Shown: piece after piece, positions 62,515 through 64,000 of the stretch | How positions within the stretch are numbered: position 1 is the stretch's first letter | Layout of the letters: each line of letters begins with the position of its first letter | Source: Zea mays | Lineage: Eukaryota > Streptophyta > Magnoliopsida > Poales > Poaceae | Direction of reading: 5' to 3' | NCBI RefSeq assembly: GCF_902167145.1 | Contig: NC_050098.1 | Coordinates: 33,846,501-33,910,500 of the forward strand | Length of the DNA stretch: 64,000 nt | The notes under the pieces: model-generated | What the model was told of the DNA's origin: nothing | What the model saw: only the letters and a program-made list of their open reading frames with translations | Databases searched by the model: none | Made by a program: the position numbers and the translations under genes

Positions 62515-64000
62515 ATGAATCCAAAATGTACTATTTTTTCTTGGAATGTACGGGGGTTAAGTGACCACGCTAAGAGAGAAAGCGTAAGGCATACAATTCT
62601 GTCCACCAGTGCTTCCATTGTTTGCCTTCAAGAGACAAAGATTTTGAGTTGGTCAAATGTAGTATTAAAGGAAACTGTAGGTGCCAAGCTTGCAAATCAA
62701 ACTTTTCACCTGCCTTCTCTGGGTGCCTCGGGCGGCATCCTTATCGCCGCTGATCCGGATTTCTTTGACATGGTTCTCTTACCATGTTCAACAACATATT
62801 CATTGTCAGTGAGGATCAGTTCTAGATTGGAGGACGAGGTTTGGGACCTCACGGGTGTTTACGGGCCCCAACTGGAAAATGAAAAAATGATATTCCTCTC
62901 TGAGCTCCGTAACATCCAAACCATGGTCAAACCAGAATGGGTATTACTAGATGATTTCAACATGATCAGGAGAGCAAGAGAGAAAAACAAAGGGTCAATC
63001 AACAAAAGAGTGATGAGGCAGTTTAATAACACAATTGATGATCTGCATCTCCTAGAGCTAGAGCTCACCGATAGAGCATTCACCTGGTCAAATGAACAAC
63101 TTAACACTACCATGACTAAGATTGACAGATTCTTCGCGACAACAGAGTGGCATGACCTGTTCCCCTCAGCTGACCTACACTCCATGTGCACCATGACATC
63201 GGACCACTGCCCGCTTCTAATGCAAAGCCACTCTTTGGTTACTTTCTACCAAGGGTTTAGATTCGAATCTTTTTGGCCTCAGATTGAGGGGTTCAACGAG
63301 GTAGTCCATCAAGCATGGAATTCTACAGTAAACACTGATGATGCCATCCTTCGACTTCATGTAAGGATGGCTCGCACAACCAAGGCTCTTTTGGCCTGGA
63401 GACGCAATACAGTTGGCAACTTCAAAGTGCAGATGGCCATCATTCAGATCACCCTTACTCTCCTAGAGAAAGCACAAGAGATTAGACAACTATCCTCTGA
63501 AGAATTGGAATTCAGGAGGACTCTTAAAATCAAGATTCTTGATATTGCCTCCGCTCAGAGGGCACGTGCAAGACAACACTCCAGGCTCACTTGGATGCGG
63601 TTGGGCGATGCTAACACTAAATTCTTTCACCTAGCAGCCAATAACAGAAGACGAAAAAATTTAATCAGATCGTTAATTAAAGATGACACACTGTTGACGA
63701 GTCAGGAAGACAAAATGAACGAGGTACAACATCACTTCAGCCAGGTGCTAGGCACGATAGGTAGGAGGAGCAGTGCTGTTCGTTGGGACCAGCTGGGGTA
63801 TGCCCCCTTTGAGTTATCTGAGCTGGACAACTTGATTGATGACAGTGAAATCATGGATGTTGTGATGGGGCTTCATTCTGAAAAGGCCCCCGGGCCGGAC
63901 GGGTTCATTGGGATGTTCTACAAAAGCTGCTTCGAGTTGATAAAAAATGACCTTTCCATGGCAATAAATGATTTTTTCAACATAGATCCAAAAGCCTGCA
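62515..64000 (+). CDS. LINE ORF2, endonuclease and start of RT, open to window end (partial)
   Basis: The ATG at 62515 (MNPKCTIFSWNVRGL) opens 495 codons with no stop. Endonuclease motifs: SWNVRGLS (Asn), CLQETK (Glu), TGVYGPQ, LLDDFNMI where GDFN is usual (Gly replaced by Asp), TDRAFTWSN, KIDRFFA, and SDHCPLL (Asp-His). Then the linker FRFESFWPQI, WMRLGDANTKFFHLAAN, and RT block 1, EKAPGPDGFIGMFYK. The enzyme nicks target DNA and copies LINE RNA in place. The C-terminus lies beyond the window. Confidence 0.92.
   Translation, partial: MNPKCTIFSWNVRGLSDHAKRESVRHTILSTSASIVCLQETKILSWSNVVLKETVGAKLANQTFHLPSLGASGGILIAADPDFFDMVLLPCSTTYSLSVRISSRLEDEVWDLTGVYGPQLENEKMIFLSELRNIQTMVKPEWVLLDDFNMIRRAREKNKGSINKRVMRQFNNTIDDLHLLELELTDRAFTWSNEQLNTTMTKIDRFFATTEWHDLFPSADLHSMCTMTSDHCPLLMQSHSLVTFYQGFRFESFWPQIEGFNEVVHQAWNSTVNTDDAILRLHVRMARTTKALLAWRRNTVGNFKVQMAIIQITLTLLEKAQEIRQLSSEELEFRRTLKIKILDIASAQRARARQHSRLTWMRLGDANTKFFHLAANNRRRKNLIRSLIKDDTLLTSQEDKMNEVQHHFSQVLGTIGRRSSAVRWDQLGYAPFELSELDNLIDDSEIMDVVMGLHSEKAPGPDGFIGMFYKSCFELIKNDLSMAINDFFNIDPKAC

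Larger units (their letters stand above)
59050..64000 (+). mobile_element. LINE-1, plus strand, 5' region to ORF2, runs off the window
   Basis: The GC-rich 5' leader (about 59050-59286) is followed by ORF1 (59287-62155, with breaks), a 359-bp spacer, and ORF2 from 62515 open to the window end. It has the same ORF1 tail and ORF2 type as the split LINE at 547-2450/32176-33376. The intact ORF2 suggests a fairly recent copy. The 5' boundary is estimated from the base-composition change after the T-run at 59033. Confidence 0.88.

Overview
The window is plant nuclear DNA and almost certainly comes from a maize-type grass genome (Zea). The signs are nested LTR retrotransposons of the Huck (gypsy, Tat lineage) and Opie (copia, Sirevirus lineage) kinds, a Helitron with the maize-type 3' terminus carrying host gene fragments, several L1-type LINEs, grass MITEs, and intron-bearing genes with GT/AG junctions. 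No bacterial features, operons or CRISPR arrays are present.

Left part (1-33.8 kb): a Russian-doll nest. A minus-strand LINE (547-2450 plus 32176-33376) was entered by a copia element (2451-32175). That element was entered by a Huck-like gypsy element (7733-30421, target duplication GGTTT). The gypsy element was entered by an Opie-like copia element (10704-19651, target duplication GGGAC). A further LTR, cut by the left edge, interrupts the LINE reverse transcriptase at 546/547. Hand-counted LTR differences fall in the order expected from the nesting: about 2.7% for the outer copia, 2-2.5% for Huck and 0.7% for Opie. Each polyprotein carries premature stops or frameshifts. The Opie gag frame is open.

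Middle part (33.8-43.4 kb): a small gene island. Two convergent host genes look functional: a nine-exon nucleoside hydrolase (URH/NRH type) at 34881-37513 (+) and a two-exon GDSL esterase/lipase at 37828-39372 (-) with an unusual ~100-residue Gly/Asn-rich insertion. Around them lie a 5'-truncated LINE, three MITE-like elements with target duplications, a solo Huck LTR (41024-42528, target duplication ATCGT) and possible CACTA remnants.

Right part (43.6-64 kb): a non-autonomous Helitron of 6.8 kb (43592-50393) carries fragments recognisable as an ER-type Ca2+-ATPase, a CCaMK-type kinase and a CASP-like membrane protein, plus unidentified exon-like pieces. Next come a tRNA-Ile(UAU) gene (50737-50810), an AT-rich repeat field, a degraded minus-strand LINE (about 51958-57080), a four-exon SnoaL/NTF2-like gene (57544-58611, -), and a plus-strand LINE (about 59050 to the window end) whose ORF2 is open to the last base.

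Exon boundaries were set by reading frame, splice dinucleotides and family knowledge only; no alignments or searches were run. Family names for transposons are recognition calls.
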